This document shows, piece after piece, positions 26,175 to 35,873 of a stretch of DNA of 64,000 nucleotides. The stretch is from DASWJZ01 sp964440525. GTDB lineage: Bacteria > Pseudomonadota > Alphaproteobacteria > Rhizobiales > Afifellaceae. Where the stretch lies: contig CAYTTC010000001.1 in NCBI GenBank assembly GCA_964440525.1, positions 1 to 64,000 on the forward strand, read 5' to 3'. A program made the translations under genes and the position numbers. The notes beneath the pieces were generated by a model. That model was not told the origin of the DNA. It made no database searches and was given only the letters and a program-made list of their open reading frames with translations. Numbering within the stretch: position 1 is the first letter of the stretch; each line of letters opens with the position of its first letter.

Positions 26175-29100
26175 TTATCGCCGCAGCTCGGCCATGAGCG
26201 CCTTGGCACTTCTCAGCTCAAGCGTATCGAACCCCTCGGTGAACCAGCCATAGATCGGGGCCACCAGCGACAATGCCTCGCGCCGGCGCCCTTCGCCCGA
26301 CCAGACTCTGGCGAGCGCCGAGGCTGCGCGCAGCTCCCAGAACTTTGCTTCCTGACCGCGCGCGACCTCGATCGCCTCAACGAGACAGTGTTCGGCCCGG
26401 GACCGATCGGGGCCACGTCGGGCCAGCAACGCCTCGGCAGTCAGGCGCAGGATTTCGGCAACATAGAACAGCTCTCCATTACCCCGCGCCAGCGCAAGGG
26501 CGTCGGCAAAGAGGACCAACGCGCCCTCGATATCGCCCGCGGCCATTCTGATCTGGCCGACAAAGGCGGTCAGCATGGGCAATTGATATTTCCCGGTGGG
26601 AGTTGCTCTGATCACTGCGAGTGCCTGCTCGGAACAGCGAAGCCCTTCCTCGACGTTGCCGCTGAAGGCGCGTATCCAGCCGTCGCATAGTGCAAGCGGC
26701 TGCAGGTATGGCCCGAGCTTGAACTTCTCGCTGACCTCGATGCCCTCGCTGATGCTTTCCGCTGCCAGGCTCGGCTCGTTCAGCATGATGCACAGGGCCA
26801 CTCGATAACGGCTCGTGTGGGCGATTCCGGTCTGGAACCCGACCTGCCTGCCGAGCCTCATCGCCTTCAAGCTAGCTTCATGGGCCTGGTCCGGGTATCC
26901 GAGCATGAGCAGGGCTGATGCGGCCATCCCGAGCGAGCAGCAGCCCGGGTCGTGAGCGCCGTAGGTCATGGCGAGGTTGCCATGTGTGTCGATCCGGTAC
27001 GCCGAGAGGCACTCGTCAGTGTAATATTTGGCGCGTTGCAGCTTGCCCTCAGCGTGCATCTGCGATCCCGCCGCATGATGCGCTTGCACGACGTATTCCG
27101 GCTCGTCAGTCTTTTCGAGCAGTTCGTACATTCCGTCGAGCAGGCGTCCCGCCTGCGCGTGCCGGCCAGCGCTGTGGGCACCCATCCAGAGACCCCAAAG
27201 GGACCGGAAGGTGTCCCCTATCTTGCCCAGCTGGCTGGCGAGCAGTCTGGCACGTTCGTAAGTCGCGTGTGCTGTTGGGCTGTCCCATCCCTCCAGTGCC
27301 ATGTGGGCCGGCCCCATGAGTGTGAGGAAGGCCAACTCCCACTCGTCGCGGGACGTCCCATCCGGCAGCGCCGCGATTATTGCCATGGCCTTGCGGATGT
27401 GGCCGGTCACCTCGGCGTGCGCCAGGCTTGCGGAGGCTCGCATAGCCGCCTCGCGCCAGAACTCCAGTGCCCGTTCCGGGACATCGGCCTCAGTATAGTG
27501 GTGGGCAAGCACCTCCGGCTCCGTCCGCACCACGTGGGGAAAGCGGCCCTCAAGCGTTTCCGCGACCCGCCTGTGCAGATCGCGCTTCCGCGACTTCAGG
27601 ATGGTTTGATAGGCGGCGTCCCGAATAAGCGCATGCTTGAAGCTGTAGATTGCGTTCGGCGGTTCACCGCGCTGCGCAACCATATCGGATTGGACGAGCC
27701 GCTCCAGGGCAGCCGCCAACAACGGGCTCTGTAACGACACGAGGGCTTCCACAAGTTCGAACGAGAACTCCTGTCCGATGATCGACGCAGCGAGTGCGAC
27801 ATCCTTGACAGGGCCAAGCCGATCGAGCCGAGCAGCGAGGCTGTCCTGGAGCGTTGCGGGGATGATGAAGGGCGTGCCCGCGTCCTTGAGATGATAGTGT
27901 CCGTCACGTTCCTCAAGCGCACCGGACGCGAGAACTGACCGCGTGATCTCCTCAACGAACAAAGGAACGCCCTCGGACTTCGCGACGATCTGTTCGATGA
28001 CCGGTTTGGGCAGCGTCACACCGGCTGCTGTTTTGTCGATTAGCTCGTTGACCTGCCGCCGGCCAAGCTGGTTGAGCGTCAGCAGCGTGACATGTCCCAG
28101 ACCGAGCCAGGGCGAAGTGAACTCGGGCCGGAAATTTGCGATCACCATCGCCCGAAGACCCGCGACCCGGCGCAGGATCCGTCCTAAAAGCTCGATTGAA
28201 GTGGGGTCGGCCCAATGAGCATCCTCGAAGACGATCAGCACGGGGCCACGTGCCGACAGGAGGGCCAGTTGCTCCTCGATGACGTGCATGGTCCGCTGTT
28301 TGCGAACCAGTTCACTCATGATCGTCTCTAACTGCGGATATCGCTGCGCGTATGGGATCGACAGTAGCGCGGCGAGCAGCGGAGCCGCTTCCGCAACAAC
28401 ATCGGGCGGGCCTGCAAGCGCGGCTTCGAGCTTATCGAGTCTTTGGTCGGCCGAGTCGCCCCGGTCGAGACCTGCTGCAAACTCGAGCTGCCGCATAAAG
28501 GGATAGAGCGCGCTGTTGGTGTGATAAGGCGAGCAGAAGAACTGGACGCAGATCGGCCCAACTTCACCAACCCCGTCGCGAAAAGCTTGCGTCATCCGCG
28601 ACTTGCCCATCCCCGCCGGCGCCGAAAGAAGGATCACCTGTCCGTCGCCGTCGACAGCCCGCTCCCAACGCTGCCGCATCATGCCGATCTCATCGATGCG
28701 GCCGACCAGCGGCGTCACACCCTTGCTGGTTCGGGCCGCGAAACGGCCGTCCGCGCTGTTCTCACCGACGACCGCCCAGGCGGGAGCCGGCATCGCAATC
28801 CCCTTGAGTGTCTGCGGGCCGAGATCTTCATAGTTGAACGCGCCACCGGCCAGGCTCCAGGTCGATTCGGAGATCACGATGGAATCGGGGGCCGCAACCG
28901 CCTGTAGCCTCGCGGCGAGATTGAGCGTCTCGCCGACGGCGACGCGCTCTTGCGATGCGCCTTCGCCGATCAGCTCTCCGACCACCACCGTTCCAGTGGC
29001 GATGCCGACGCGAAGCTGCGGGAAGCTGGGAGATGACCGCCTCAGGGCGCCCGCTGCTTCGACCAGTGCGAGCCCCGCGAGAATGGCCCGAGCCGGGGCG

Positions 29101-29522
29101 TCTTCGTACGCCTCTGGATAACCGAAATAGACCAGAGCGCCGTCGCCCATATACTTCGCAACCGAACCACCGAACCGAGCCACCGCATTTGTGCAAGCCG
29201 CCCGGAAATCGGCGATGACCCGGCCTAGATCTTCCGGGTCAAGCTGTGTCGACAATGCCGTCGAACCGACGAGGTCGCAGAACATCACCGTGAGCTGCCG
29301 ACGCTCGGCAGGCGGCTCAAGTGATACTGGCGCCAGTGATGCGGACGTCGCTGCCAGTGCGGTCGAGACGCCAATCAGCTTGGTGCCGCAGTTCGCGCAG
29401 AACTTAGCGTGCGGTGGATTGCCGAGTCCGCAAGAGGGGCAGGCAAGCGGGAGCGGCGCACCGCATTCCATGCAGTATTTGCTGCCATCGGAAAGCTTGG
29501 CCTTGCAGTTCAGGCATTGCAT
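26175..29522 (-). CDS. Zinc-ribbon / class III cyclase / AAA ATPase / TPR protein
   Basis: The 1115-residue cytoplasmic signalling protein has four parts. Residues 1-50 hold two zinc ribbons (CLNCKAKL...CMECG and CPSCG...CANCG). Residues 75-240 form a class III nucleotide cyclase domain, with LTVMFCDLVGSTALS and KYMGDGALVYFGYP giving the metal-binding aspartates. Residues 270-560 are an AAA_16/STAND-like ATPase with Walker A SAPAGMGKSR and Walker B VLIVFEDAHWAD. Residues 640-1115 are helical TPR-like repeats. The layout is common among alphaproteobacterial cyclase-ATPases of unknown input. It stands alone, with about 180 bp of empty sequence on one side and 256 bp on the other. Confidence 0.88.
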   Translation of the reverse strand: MQCLNCKAKLSDGSKYCMECGAPLPLACPSCGLGNPPHAKFCANCGTKLIGVSTALAATSASLAPVSLEPPAERRQLTVMFCDLVGSTALSTQLDPEDLGRVIADFRAACTNAVARFGGSVAKYMGDGALVYFGYPEAYEDAPARAILAGLALVEAAGALRRSSPSFPQLRVGIATGTVVVGELIGEGASQERVAVGETLNLAARLQAVAAPDSIVISESTWSLAGGAFNYEDLGPQTLKGIAMPAPAWAVVGENSADGRFAARTSKGVTPLVGRIDEIGMMRQRWERAVDGDGQVILLSAPAGMGKSRMTQAFRDGVGEVGPICVQFFCSPYHTNSALYPFMRQLEFAAGLDRGDSADQRLDKLEAALAGPPDVVAEAAPLLAALLSIPYAQRYPQLETIMSELVRKQRTMHVIEEQLALLSARGPVLIVFEDAHWADPTSIELLGRILRRVAGLRAMVIANFRPEFTSPWLGLGHVTLLTLNQLGRRQVNELIDKTAAGVTLPKPVIEQIVAKSEGVPLFVEEITRSVLASGALEERDGHYHLKDAGTPFIIPATLQDSLAARLDRLGPVKDVALAASIIGQEFSFELVEALVSLQSPLLAAALERLVQSDMVAQRGEPPNAIYSFKHALIRDAAYQTILKSRKRDLHRRVAETLEGRFPHVVRTEPEVLAHHYTEADVPERALEFWREAAMRASASLAHAEVTGHIRKAMAIIAALPDGTSRDEWELAFLTLMGPAHMALEGWDSPTAHATYERARLLASQLGKIGDTFRSLWGLWMGAHSAGRHAQAGRLLDGMYELLEKTDEPEYVVQAHHAAGSQMHAEGKLQRAKYYTDECLSAYRIDTHGNLAMTYGAHDPGCCSLGMAASALLMLGYPDQAHEASLKAMRLGRQVGFQTGIAHTSRYRVALCIMLNEPSLAAESISEGIEVSEKFKLGPYLQPLALCDGWIRAFSGNVEEGLRCSEQALAVIRATPTGKYQLPMLTAFVGQIRMAAGDIEGALVLFADALALARGNGELFYVAEILRLTAEALLARRGPDRSRAEHCLVEAIEVARGQEAKFWELRAASALARVWSGEGRRREALSLVAPIYGWFTEGFDTLELRSAKALMAELRR

Positions 29523-29738
29523 GCCGCACCTGGAGCTTTCGAGAAGGTCAATCTAGCACAGCTGACTGCAGCTTTTCTCGTGCTGCTTGAAACGGCGAAC
29601 GGCCGCCCCGCGGTCGCGGCGTCGAAGTCCGCTTTTGGGTCCTTAGCGGACACCCTTCGCTGCGGGTGCGACGCCGTACGATGCAAGCTAGACCTGTTCC
29701 GAGCCTGATCGCCTCGCCAAGACAGAGCTTTCCGAGCT

Positions 29739-29778
29739 CGAACGTCGCGCCGGTGCGCCGGCACCGGCGCGACGTTCG
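29739..29778 (-). other. Perfect 18-bp hairpin directly after the glycosyltransferase stop codon
   Basis: CGAACGTCGCGCCGGTGC (29739-29756) and its exact inverse (29761-29778) are separated by the loop GCCG. The palindrome ends at the base next to the TAA stop (29779-29781) of the interrupted glycosyltransferase gene. No T-run follows on the minus strand. It could be a transcript-stabilising or rho-assisted end, or a REP-type element. Confidence 0.75.
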
Positions 29779-31758
29779 TTAGACAACGCCTCCAGTGGCA
29801 TTCGGCGTCCGCCTCCCGCGGGCGACGCCGTGAGCGGTCTTCTCCCAGACCGAAGGTTTGCGAAAAAACTGGAACAGCGCCTGCCAGGCGGCGAGCGACA
29901 TCAGCGCCCAATAGAGCGGCAGGAGCGGTATGTGCCAGACGAGACGCAGGACGCGCGCGGCGGCGAGCCCTCGCGTTGCCGATATCGCCGCCGCCGCGAG
30001 GACGGCGACGAGGTTGCCGAGGTTCAGGACGAGCAGCGCCCACGCCAGCGTGCCGGTCGGCCAGCTGCCTTCGATGGCGGCTTTGATCCAAACGGCGATG
30101 ACCCAGAGCGAGGCCGGATAGAGGAGAAGGCCGAGCACGCCCGCCGTCAGGATGCCGTGCACCGCAAGCTGTTGGCGGAGCGGTAGTTTTAGGCCGGGCG
30201 AAATGCCCCTGCCAAGGCACAATGCCACTGTCTGCATCCAGCCCTTGATCCAGCGGCGGCGCTGCGGCAGCCATTGGCGAAAAGTGACCGGCGCCTCCTC
30301 ATAGGTGCGCGAGAGAATGGTGGCGCTGCGGTAGCCGAAGCGGGCAAGCCGGATTCCGAGATCGGCGTCCTCGGTGACGTTGAAGGGGTCCCACGCCGCG
30401 ACTCTTTCCAGGACGGCGAGCGGGAAATGGTTCGACGTGCCGCCAAGCGGAAGCGGCGCGCCCCATTCGGCGAGCGCCGGCAGAAGCACTTCGAAATTCG
30501 CGGCGTATTCGACGGCGAACATGCGTGCGAGCCAACTGTCGTCGTTGTCGGGCGCGAGGCGCGCCTGCACGCAGCCGAGATGCGGCCGCTCGCGAAAGGC
30601 CGCGGCGGCTTTTCGGAGCTGGTCCGGCTCCGGCCGGTCCTCGGCGTCGAAGACGACCACGTAATCGGCGCGGACAAAGGAAAGCGCATAGGTGAGCGCC
30701 TTCGGCTTGGTGCGCGGGCCGCCCGGAGGAACCGTGATCACCTCGAAATGCGGCTCGGCCACATGGCGCATCACCGCGGCGCGCGTTTTCGCGTCATCGG
30801 CCTCGATGATGAGGACGATCTGAAGTTTTGTGGCCGGATAGTCGCGGCCTTATGTATCAAGAGCACCGGTGCGTTTGCTCCATAAGGCCGGATAGTCGAG
30901 CCGGCAAAGCTGAGCGACGAGATCCTCTACGATTCCGGCTTCTCGATAGAGCGGAACCAGCACGGCGTAAGTCGGAAGGCGATCGTCCCAGATCGGCTCG
31001 AGGCGCAGCGGCCGAAAGCGTCGAAACGCGGCCGCCAGCTTCCAGACGCTGCAATTCACGAAGAAGAGCGTTAAGAGAAGGCCGAGCGCGGTCAGAGCCG
31101 CGACCGGCGCGAGAATGCAGAGCGCAAGAACGGCCGCAAGGAGCGCGGCCGGTCCGCTGGCGCCCTTGGCGCTTTGCCGGCCGGCGGAAAGGCGTGGCAA
31201 GACGCCCGCCAACCGGTTGAGGGCATAGTGCGTCAGGGCGGCATGCCGGCGCGCCACAATGAAGGCGCGGATCGTCTCCGGCGCCGCAATCCTGATGCGG
31301 TCGGCAAGCGCCGGTATTGCTTGGAGACGGGGTCTCAGAAGCGCGACCTCGTGGTGCCGCGGGGCCGTCACGAGCACGGTTCCCTCCGGCATGCGCACGA
31401 GAACGGACGACGCTAGGCGAACCGCGTCGGTCGCAAGCAACCCGGCGTCCGCGACAAGCGTTGCGCCGGTGAGGTCGCCGACAAAGCGAAGACCGAGATC
31501 GTCGGCCAGCATCGACCAGTAGCGCTGCCGGTCGAAACCAAGAGCAAAGAGCTCCTGCAATAAAGTGGTGCCGTGGCTCGCCGCCCGCCGCCCAGCGATC
31601 GTGAGTAGCGTTTCAGGCACGCCGCGGCGCACCAGGAAATCTATGTCGGTCTCGGAGAGAACGTCCTTTGACAGCTCGGCATTGAAAGCCGGCGCGTCAC
31701 GCCCGGCAGGCGCCGTCGGTACGACCCGCAGGATGCGCTGACTGGCGGAAATCGGCAA
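29779..31758 (-). pseudogene. Family 2 glycosyltransferase with GspE-like N-terminal domain, interrupted by an in-frame stop
   Basis: Two same-frame segments, 31758-30850 and about 30828-29779, together encode one membrane glycosyltransferase of about 640 residues. The N-terminus (to about residue 165) resembles the T2SSE/GspE N-terminal domain. Two helices follow, then YAVLVPLYREAGIVEDLVAQL, then VVVFDAEDRPEPDQL, EDADLGIRL and the QxxRW motif as QRRRWIKGW, then more helices. A 54-bp insertion at 30844-30897 adds a TAA (30852-30850) without shifting the frame. As written, the product ends before the donor-binding aspartates, so the gene is probably dead. A short start at 30774 would lack the first motifs. 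Confidence 0.8.
30832..30897. mobile_element. 54-bp palindromic insertion with 12-bp direct repeats
   Basis: GGCCGGATAGTC occurs at 30832-30843 and again at 30886-30897, exactly 54 bp apart. Between them is a 44-bp palindromic unit with perfect 9-bp ends, GGCCTTATG (30846-30854) and CATAAGGCC (30881-30889), and an inner GAGCA/TGCTC pair. The uninterrupted reading (LCRLDYPATKLQIVLIIEADD split by the unit) shows that the unit is extra. The insertion length is a multiple of three, but the unit itself supplies a TAA codon. Confidence 0.7.
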
Positions 31759-31953
31759 AGCTCAGCCCCCCGGCGCTTGCATTGCTTCCTTCAGCATTCC
31801 CGTTTTCACAGAAAATTAACAGTCTTTTCTGCGATCTTAGCGTGCAGGCTGCCACTTCCGGGTTGTGCCTTGGCGGTCACGGTGAGGGAGAAAAGCGTGG
31901 GGGATGGGTGCATGCCTTTGAAGCGCCGCAACGCTTGTCTAGAGAGCCGAGCG

Positions 31954-32121
31954 ATGAGCGAGCGCTCCAGGCAGGGCGAAAATGCGCGGAGCGAGCGTCA
32001 GCAGAGGCTGGCCGAGGCCTTGCGGATCAATTTGAAACGCCGCAAGGCGCAGCAACGTGAGCGTTCAGCCGCCTCCCAAAGCGACGCGGCTCCGCCAGTG
32101 CACAAGACGACGAGGGACTAG
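31954..32121 (+). CDS. Small basic protein upstream of murA
   Basis: The 55-residue protein is highly charged, with the core SERQQRLAEALRINLKRRKAQ, and has no membrane segment. Short proteins of this composition directly before murA recur in alphaproteobacteria, which, with the 6-bp gap to murA, supports a real gene. Function unknown. A longer open frame from 31777 is possible, but its extra N-terminus has poor coding character. Confidence 0.6.
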   Translation: MSERSRQGENARSERQQRLAEALRINLKRRKAQQRERSAASQSDAAPPVHKTTRD

Positions 32122-32127
32122 GGGCTG

Positions 32128-33417
32128 ATGGATCGCATTCGTATCGCAGGGGGTCGGCGTCTCGTCGGTTCGATCCCAATCTCGGGCGCCAAGAACGCGA
32201 CCTTGCCGCTGATGATCGCGAGCCTCCTCACCGATCAGAGGCTGACGCTCGAAAATGTCCCCGATCTCGCCGACGTAGCACTGCTGAAGCGCATCCTCGC
32301 CAATCACGGCGTCGACTATATGGTGAGCGGCAAGCGCGTGAGCGACAGTCCGCAGGCGGGGGAGACGCTGACGCTCTCGGCGGCGGCCATCGTCGACACC
32401 ACCGCGCCCTATGAGCTCGTGTCGCGCATGCGCGCGAGCTTTTGGGTGATCGGGCCGCTGCTTGCCAGGATGCACGAGGCGCGCGTGTCGCTTCCCGGCG
32501 GATGCGCCATCGGCACGCGGCCGGTCGACTTTTTTCTCATGGGGCTCGAGGCGCTCGGCGCCAAGCTCGAGATCGAGGCCGGCTATGTCGTCGCCAAGGC
32601 GCCGGGCGGGCTCGTCGGCGGGCGCGTGCATTTTCCGCATGTCTCGGTCGGCGCCACCCACACGATCATGATGGCGGCGACGCTGGCGAAGGGCGAGACG
32701 GTGATCGAGAACGCCGCCCGCGAGCCTGAGGTGCGCAATCTCGCCGAGTGCCTCATCAAGATGGGCGCGCAGATCGAGGGCGCCGGCACCGACACGATCC
32801 ACGTCACCGGCGTCGATGGCCTCCGCGGCGCGGCGCACCGCGTGCTGCCCGATCGGATCGAGACGGGCACCTACGCCATGGCCGTCGCCGCGGCCGGCGG
32901 CGATGTCGTGCTACAAGGCGCGGAACCGGGACTGCTGCAGAGCGCGCTCAACGCGATCGCCGCCACCGGCGTCGAGATAAGCGAGACCAATGCCGGCATT
33001 CGCGTCAGCCGCAACGGCGCCGGCCTCAGGCCGGTCGACATCAGCACGGCGCCCTTTCCGGGTTTTCCGACCGATCTGCAGGCGCAGTTCATGGCGCTGA
33101 TGACGCGCGCCGAGGGGACCTCGGAAATTCGCGAGACGATTTTCGAGAACCGCTTCATGCACGTGCAGGAGCTCGCACGGCTCGGCGCCGACATCCGCCT
33201 CGACGGGCAGAAGGCGACGGTGACAGGCGTGGAGCGGCTGACCGGCGCGCCGGTCATGGCGACCGATCTCCGGGCCTCGGTTTCGCTGGTCATCGCAGGT
33301 CTCGCCGCGGAGGGGGAGACCCTGGTCAACCGCGTCTACCACCTCGACCGAGGCTTCGAGCGGCTGGAGACGAAGCTCTCCGCCTGCGGCGCCGAGATCG
33401 AGCGCCTGCGCAGCTGA
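32128..33417 (+). CDS. murA: UDP-N-acetylglucosamine 1-carboxyvinyltransferase
   Basis: The 429-residue cytoplasmic enzyme transfers enolpyruvate from PEP to UDP-GlcNAc, the first committed step of peptidoglycan synthesis. It opens with the family start RIAGGRRLVGSIPISGAKNA. The catalytic cysteine that fosfomycin alkylates is Cys126 in PGGCAIGTRPVD. The two inside-out barrel halves have normal length. It follows the small basic protein at 6 bp, and the DUF2948 gene begins 52 bp later. Confidence 0.96.
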   Translation: MDRIRIAGGRRLVGSIPISGAKNATLPLMIASLLTDQRLTLENVPDLADVALLKRILANHGVDYMVSGKRVSDSPQAGETLTLSAAAIVDTTAPYELVSRMRASFWVIGPLLARMHEARVSLPGGCAIGTRPVDFFLMGLEALGAKLEIEAGYVVAKAPGGLVGGRVHFPHVSVGATHTIMMAATLAKGETVIENAAREPEVRNLAECLIKMGAQIEGAGTDTIHVTGVDGLRGAAHRVLPDRIETGTYAMAVAAAGGDVVLQGAEPGLLQSALNAIAATGVEISETNAGIRVSRNGAGLRPVDISTAPFPGFPTDLQAQFMALMTRAEGTSEIRETIFENRFMHVQELARLGADIRLDGQKATVTGVERLTGAPVMATDLRASVSLVIAGLAAEGETLVNRVYHLDRGFERLETKLSACGAEIERLRS

Positions 33418-33469
33418 GCCTTCGCTTCGCCTTGCTCTCAGCACGGCTAACCCCTACCAAATCTAGATC

Positions 33470-33943
33470 ATGACCGACGCCGGCCCAGCAATGACGGACG
33501 ACGACCGACTTCGCCTGGTTGCGCTAGACAGGGAAGACCTTGCCGTCCTCTCCGCGCACGTCCAGGACGCCGTCCTGCGCGTCAAGGACATCAATTGGAT
33601 GCCGCGCGACAGGCATTTCGTCCTCGCAATGAACCGCTTCGTCTGGGAGGCCGCGGCCGGGGGCTCCTGGCGCAGACGCGACTACCAGCGCCGTCGCTCC
33701 GTCCTGCATCTCGCCCGCGTGGAAAAGGTGCAATCGGTCGGCATCGACCGCGAGGCCACGGGCGCGGTTTTGAATCTCCTCGCCATTCGCTTCGAGCCGC
33801 TGAATGAGCCATCGGGTGACGTCGTGTTTGATTTTGCAGCCGGCGCGACGATCCGGCTTTCGGTGGAGGTCCTCGAAGTGGAACTCACCGACCTCGGGCC
33901 GGCCTGGTCCACGCCGCTCGCGCCGCGGCATCCGCTCGCCTAG
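33470..33943 (+). CDS. DUF2948 family protein
   Basis: The 157-residue soluble protein fits the DUF2948 family: LRLVALDREDLAVLSAHVQDAVLRV near the start, then WMPRDRHFVLAMNRFVWE, and a C-terminal hydrophobic/charged alternation. Its place between murA and hisD is the usual one in Hyphomicrobiales. Function unknown. It ends 7 bp before hisD, so the two are probably co-transcribed. Confidence 0.85.
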   Translation: MTDAGPAMTDDDRLRLVALDREDLAVLSAHVQDAVLRVKDINWMPRDRHFVLAMNRFVWEAAAGGSWRRRDYQRRRSVLHLARVEKVQSVGIDREATGAVLNLLAIRFEPLNEPSGDVVFDFAAGATIRLSVEVLEVELTDLGPAWSTPLAPRHPLA

Positions 33944-33950
33944 CCTTTCC

Positions 33951-35243
33951 ATGGCGATCCGCCTCGACATCACCGAGCCGCAATTTGAAGCGCGCTTCGC
34001 GGCGCTGCTTGCGGCCAAGCGCGAGGCCGCCGAGGACGTCGAGGCGAGCGCGCGCGCCATCGTCGACGATGTCCGCAAGCGCGGCGACGAGGCTCTTCTC
34101 GCCTACACCGCAAAATTCGACCGCCTGACGTTGACGGCGGACCGGCTCAGGGTGTCCGCCGAGGAGATCGCCGCTGCGGACAAAGCGTTATCCGAGAAAG
34201 ACCGCGAGGCGCTGGCGTTCGCCCGCGATCGGATCGAGTCCCACCATCGGCGGCTGATGCCGAAGGACGATCGCTACACCGACGCGCTCGGAGTCGAGCT
34301 CGGCACGCGCTGGACAGCGCTGGACGCTGTCGGAATCTACGTTCCCGGCGGTACCGCGAGCTATCCGTCCTCGGTGCTGATGAACGCTGTGCCGGCCAAG
34401 GTCGCCGGCGTCGAGCGCATTGTCATGGTCACGCCGACGCCGGAGGGCAAGACCAATCCGCTGGTGCTCGCTGCCGCGCGGCTTGCCGGGGTCGACGAGA
34501 TCTATCGCGTCGGCGGCGCCCAGGCGATCGCGGCGCTCGCCTATGGCACCGCCACGATTGTGCCTGTCGTCAAGATCATCGGGCCCGGCAACGCATACGT
34601 GGCCGCGGCGAAGCGGCAGGTTTTTGGCCAGGTGGGGATCGACATGATCGCCGGCCCCTCGGAAGTGCTGGTCGTCGCCGACCGCGACAACGACCCGTCC
34701 TGGATCGCCGCCGACCTACTCGCCCAGGCCGAGCACGACGCCGCTGCCCAGGCGATCCTCGTCACCGACGACGCGGGGCTGGCGGATGCCGTCGAGGCAG
34801 CGGTGGAGCAGCAGCTTGCGACGCTGCCGCGAGGCGAGACAGCGCGCGCCAGCTGGCGCGACTTCGGCGCCATCATCCGCGTGGCGGACCTCGGCGATTC
34901 TCCGCACCTCATCGACCGCATCGCACCCGAACATCTGGAGCTGGTCGTGGCCGATGCGGAGGCGCTGCTAAAAAAGATCCGCAATGCCGGTGCAATCTTC
35001 ATCGGGCGCCACACGCCGGTGGTGATCGGCGACTATGTCGCGGGGTCGAACCATGTGCTGCCGACGGCGCGCTCGGCGCGATTCTCCTCCGGCCTTTCGG
35101 TCCTCGACTTCATGAAACGCACGTCGCTGCTCAAGCTTGACGCGCAAAGCCTGCGTGCGCTCGGACCGGCCGCGATAACGCTCGCCGAAGCCGAGGGCTT
35201 CGAGGCGCATGCGCGGTCGGTCGCCATCCGCCTCAACCTCTAG
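33951..35243 (+). CDS. hisD: Histidinol dehydrogenase
   Basis: The 430-residue zinc enzyme oxidises histidinol to histidine in two NAD-dependent steps. Conserved segments include YVPGGTASYPSSVLMNAVPAK, IIGPGNAYVAAAKRQVFG, DMIAGPSEVLVVAD, AEHDAAAQAILV, and RIAPEHLELVVADAE with the metal and general-base histidines. ATG 33951 is chosen because the longer frame from 33804 lies inside the DUF2948 gene. UPF0262 follows at 14 bp. Confidence 0.96.
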   Translation: MAIRLDITEPQFEARFAALLAAKREAAEDVEASARAIVDDVRKRGDEALLAYTAKFDRLTLTADRLRVSAEEIAAADKALSEKDREALAFARDRIESHHRRLMPKDDRYTDALGVELGTRWTALDAVGIYVPGGTASYPSSVLMNAVPAKVAGVERIVMVTPTPEGKTNPLVLAAARLAGVDEIYRVGGAQAIAALAYGTATIVPVVKIIGPGNAYVAAAKRQVFGQVGIDMIAGPSEVLVVADRDNDPSWIAADLLAQAEHDAAAQAILVTDDAGLADAVEAAVEQQLATLPRGETARASWRDFGAIIRVADLGDSPHLIDRIAPEHLELVVADAEALLKKIRNAGAIFIGRHTPVVIGDYVAGSNHVLPTARSARFSSGLSVLDFMKRTSLLKLDAQSLRALGPAAITLAEAEGFEAHARSVAIRLNL

Positions 35244-35257
35244 GGCGCCTCTCGCCC

Positions 35258-35743
35258 ATGAGCGGCGCCGCGCCAACCAGCCGACTGATCTCCGTCACGC
35301 TTGACGAGACCTCGATCGGCCGCGCATCGCCGGATATCGAACACGAAAGGGCGGTGGCGATCTATGACCTCATCGAAGAAAGCCATTTCGCGCTGAAGGA
35401 GCGCCCGGGTCCCTATCGGCTGATCCTTTTGCTGTCGGAGCGAAGGCTCATTTTCGATGTCCGCTCCGACAAGGGCCAACCGTTGATGACGCATGCATTG
35501 TCGCTGACGCCTTTCCGCCAGATCGTGAAGGACTACTTTCTCATCAGCGACAGTTATCGCCAGGCCATCCGGGTCGGCTCGCCGAGCCGGATCGAGGCGA
35601 TCGACATGGGCCGGCGAGCGCTGCACAACGAGGGCTCGGAGGCTTTGCGAGCGCGGCTCAGGGGCAAGGTCGAGCTCGATTTCGATACGGCGCGCCGGCT
35701 GTTCACGCTGATCTGCGTGCTGCATTGGCGCGGCCGACCGTGA
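35258..35743 (+). CDS. UPF0262 family protein
   Basis: The 161-residue protein matches the UPF0262 family by the stretch RLISVTLDETSIGRASPDIEHERAVAIYDLIEE and by FRQIVKDYFLISDSYRQAI. No membrane segment. It follows hisD here as it does in relatives. Function unknown. Confidence 0.88.
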   Translation: MSGAAPTSRLISVTLDETSIGRASPDIEHERAVAIYDLIEESHFALKERPGPYRLILLLSERRLIFDVRSDKGQPLMTHALSLTPFRQIVKDYFLISDSYRQAIRVGSPSRIEAIDMGRRALHNEGSEALRARLRGKVELDFDTARRLFTLICVLHWRGRP

Positions 35744-35873
35744 ACGCGAGCATGGTCGCCTCGACGACGCCGAAGGTTCTGAGTCTCCGCGGATCTCAGC
35801 GGAGTTCACAGAATCCCCCGGATGCGTTAGGAGGGCGGGTCACCGACGCCGTTGAACAGGTGCGGATTCTTTC

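Noticed and set aside
30850..30852. Programmed stop-codon read-through in the glycosyltransferase
   Set aside because: The codon is TAA, the tightest stop, and it lies inside a recognisable insertion rather than in native coding sequence.
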